Shown: piece by piece, positions 5,619 through 6,272 of the stretch
Layout: every line of letters begins with the position of its first letter
Position numbering within the stretch: the first letter of the stretch is position 1
Translations under genes and position numbers: made by a program
The notes under the pieces: generated by a model
What the model was told of the DNA's origin: nothing
The model's input: only the letters and a program-made list of their open reading frames with translations
The model's database searches: none
Origin: Erysipelothrix sp.
Lineage (GTDB): Bacteria; Bacillota_I; Bacilli_A; Erysipelotrichales; Erysipelotrichaceae
Direction: 5' to 3'
Assembly: GCA_012512495.1 (NCBI GenBank)
Contig: JAAZEC010000232.1
Span: 1 to 6,272 of the forward strand
Length of the DNA: 6,272 bases

Positions 5619-5654
5619 AAAAAAGGTGTGATTCAAATTTGAATCGCACCTTTT
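5619..5654. terminator. Bidirectional intrinsic terminator between pgi and apbE
   Basis: AAAAGGTG-T-GATTC (5621-5634) pairs with GAATC-G-CACCTTTT (5641-5654), giving a stem of about 14 pairs with one U-G and a six-base loop. Its core 5630-5645 is a perfect 16-bp palindrome. Six A (5619-5624) precede it and four T end it, so it can terminate pgi rightward and apbE leftward. Confidence 0.9.
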
Positions 5655-5665
5655 ACTTGTTTATA

Positions 5666-6272
5666 TTACTCGGAAAATACTCTAGAAAATTCCTGGATGT
5701 TCTCGCTAACAGCAATCTGGAACTCGCCATCCTCAATTAATTTGAAATCAGCCGAAGGTGCCTGTGCGTCCCCATCAATCACCCAGATGACTCCAATTGG
5801 GCTATCGGGATGATCGGCATTGTAGCGATCAAGCAGTTCTAAACCAGATTCATAATCATGAAGAAAGAAAATGGTCGAAAATAAGTCTGCTACTCCAGAA
5901 TCAGGGGTCACAATCGTCACACTTCTGAAATGGTTGGCAGGCATCAGTGTCACGGGATCAATCAGATGGTGAAGCATATTGCCATCCGCATCCGTGTAGT
6001 AACGCTGGTAATCACCCGAAGTTACCATCGAGATGGATCCATCCAAGGTAATCGTATCAACCGACGAAGAATTCAAAGTTGAAGGCCTAGCAACGCCAAT
6101 ACGCCAAGGTCCATCAGGTTTGTTATTAATGGTCCTGACATTACCACCGGCATTTAAAGCACCATGGGTAAGTCCGGCTTCTTCTAAATCAAGGGCAACC
6201 TGCTCAGTAACCCAACCCTTGGCCACAGCTCCTAAATCTAGTGAAGCACCTTCTTTAGTAAGGAAGACCGTC
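5666..6272 (-). CDS. apbE: FAD:protein FMN transferase, ApbE family (5'-partial)
   Basis: The minus-strand frame is open from the right edge of the window to TAA at 5668-5666, giving the last 201 residues of an ApbE protein of usually 300-350. ApbE uses FAD to attach FMN covalently, with Mg2+, to Thr/Ser of flavoproteins such as Rnf/Nqr subunits or FMN-binding-domain reductases. Visible motifs, numbered from the first complete codon, are SLDLGAVAKGW (10-20, FAD-binding), ALNAGGNV (38-45), TSGDYQRYY (84-92), HHLIDP (101-106) and PDSGVADLFST (123-133), with the metal-binding Asp and Thr. A GTG at 6226 is an internal valine and not a start, because the conserved motif continues upstream of it. 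The signal or lipoprotein peptide common in this family would lie outside the window. It converges on pgi, and its target flavoprotein is not visible here. Confidence 0.95.
   Translation of the reverse strand, partial: TVFLTKEGASLDLGAVAKGWVTEQVALDLEEAGLTHGALNAGGNVRTINNKPDGPWRIGVARPSTLNSSSVDTITLDGSISMVTSGDYQRYYTDADGNMLHHLIDPVTLMPANHFRSVTIVTPDSGVADLFSTIFFLHDYESGLELLDRYNADHPDSPIGVIWVIDGDAQAPSADFKLIEDGEFQIAVSENIQEFSRVFSE

Noticed and set aside
6224..6226. GTG as the apbE start, giving a 186-residue protein
   Set aside because: The frame stays open to the window edge and the conserved SLDLGAVAKG motif crosses this codon, so it is an internal valine of a truncated gene.
1..6272. CRISPR arrays, insertion sequences, tRNA or rRNA genes, phage or toxin-antitoxin genes
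   Set aside because: No direct-repeat arrays, transposase motifs, terminal inverted repeats or structured-RNA signatures were seen, and no gene-free stretch exceeds about 115 bases.

Overview
The window looks like a core-genome segment of a low-to-moderate G+C Bacillota (Firmicute). Its pgi is of the Bacillus type and follows a GSP13/YugI-like S1 gene. It also has a stand-alone NifU C-terminal protein, strong AAGGAG/AGAGGTG Shine-Dalgarno sites and Bacillus-like sigma-A promoters. G+C is roughly 40-45% by eye. The genetic code appears standard: tryptophans are TGG and no gene contains an in-frame TGA. I cannot name the genus. Erysipelotrichia or another Bacilli-related lineage would fit, but that is a guess.

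Left block (1-3540, + strand): the last 11 codons of an unidentified gene, an alpha/beta hydrolase starting 2 bases later, a TetR regulator with its own promoter and a perfect 14-bp palindrome in that promoter's spacer, a second alpha/beta hydrolase clearly paralogous to the first, and an acetyl-CoA acetyltransferase (thiolase). The last three genes are 8 and 2 bases apart and form one operon ending in a hairpin. The set suggests acyl-CoA or short-chain acid/ester metabolism under TetR control. The hydrolase substrates and the TetR ligand cannot be read from the sequence.

Middle block (3541-3956): back-to-back hairpins separate the thiolase from a convergent small NifU-like Fe-S protein. That gene is divergent from an S1-domain gene across a 114-base promoter region with a promoter candidate for each side.

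Right block (3957-6272): the S1-domain gene (real start at ATG 3957) overlaps pgi by 8 bases, so an RNA-binding protein and a glycolytic enzyme are co-expressed. A strong bidirectional hairpin separates pgi from a convergent apbE (FAD:protein FMN transferase), whose N-terminus lies outside the window.

Most of the window is ordinary housekeeping sequence. The observations most worth following are the palindromic operator candidate in the tetR promoter, the hydrolase-TetR-hydrolase-thiolase arrangement, and a repeated promoter layout in which all three predicted transcripts begin at the Shine-Dalgarno sequence.
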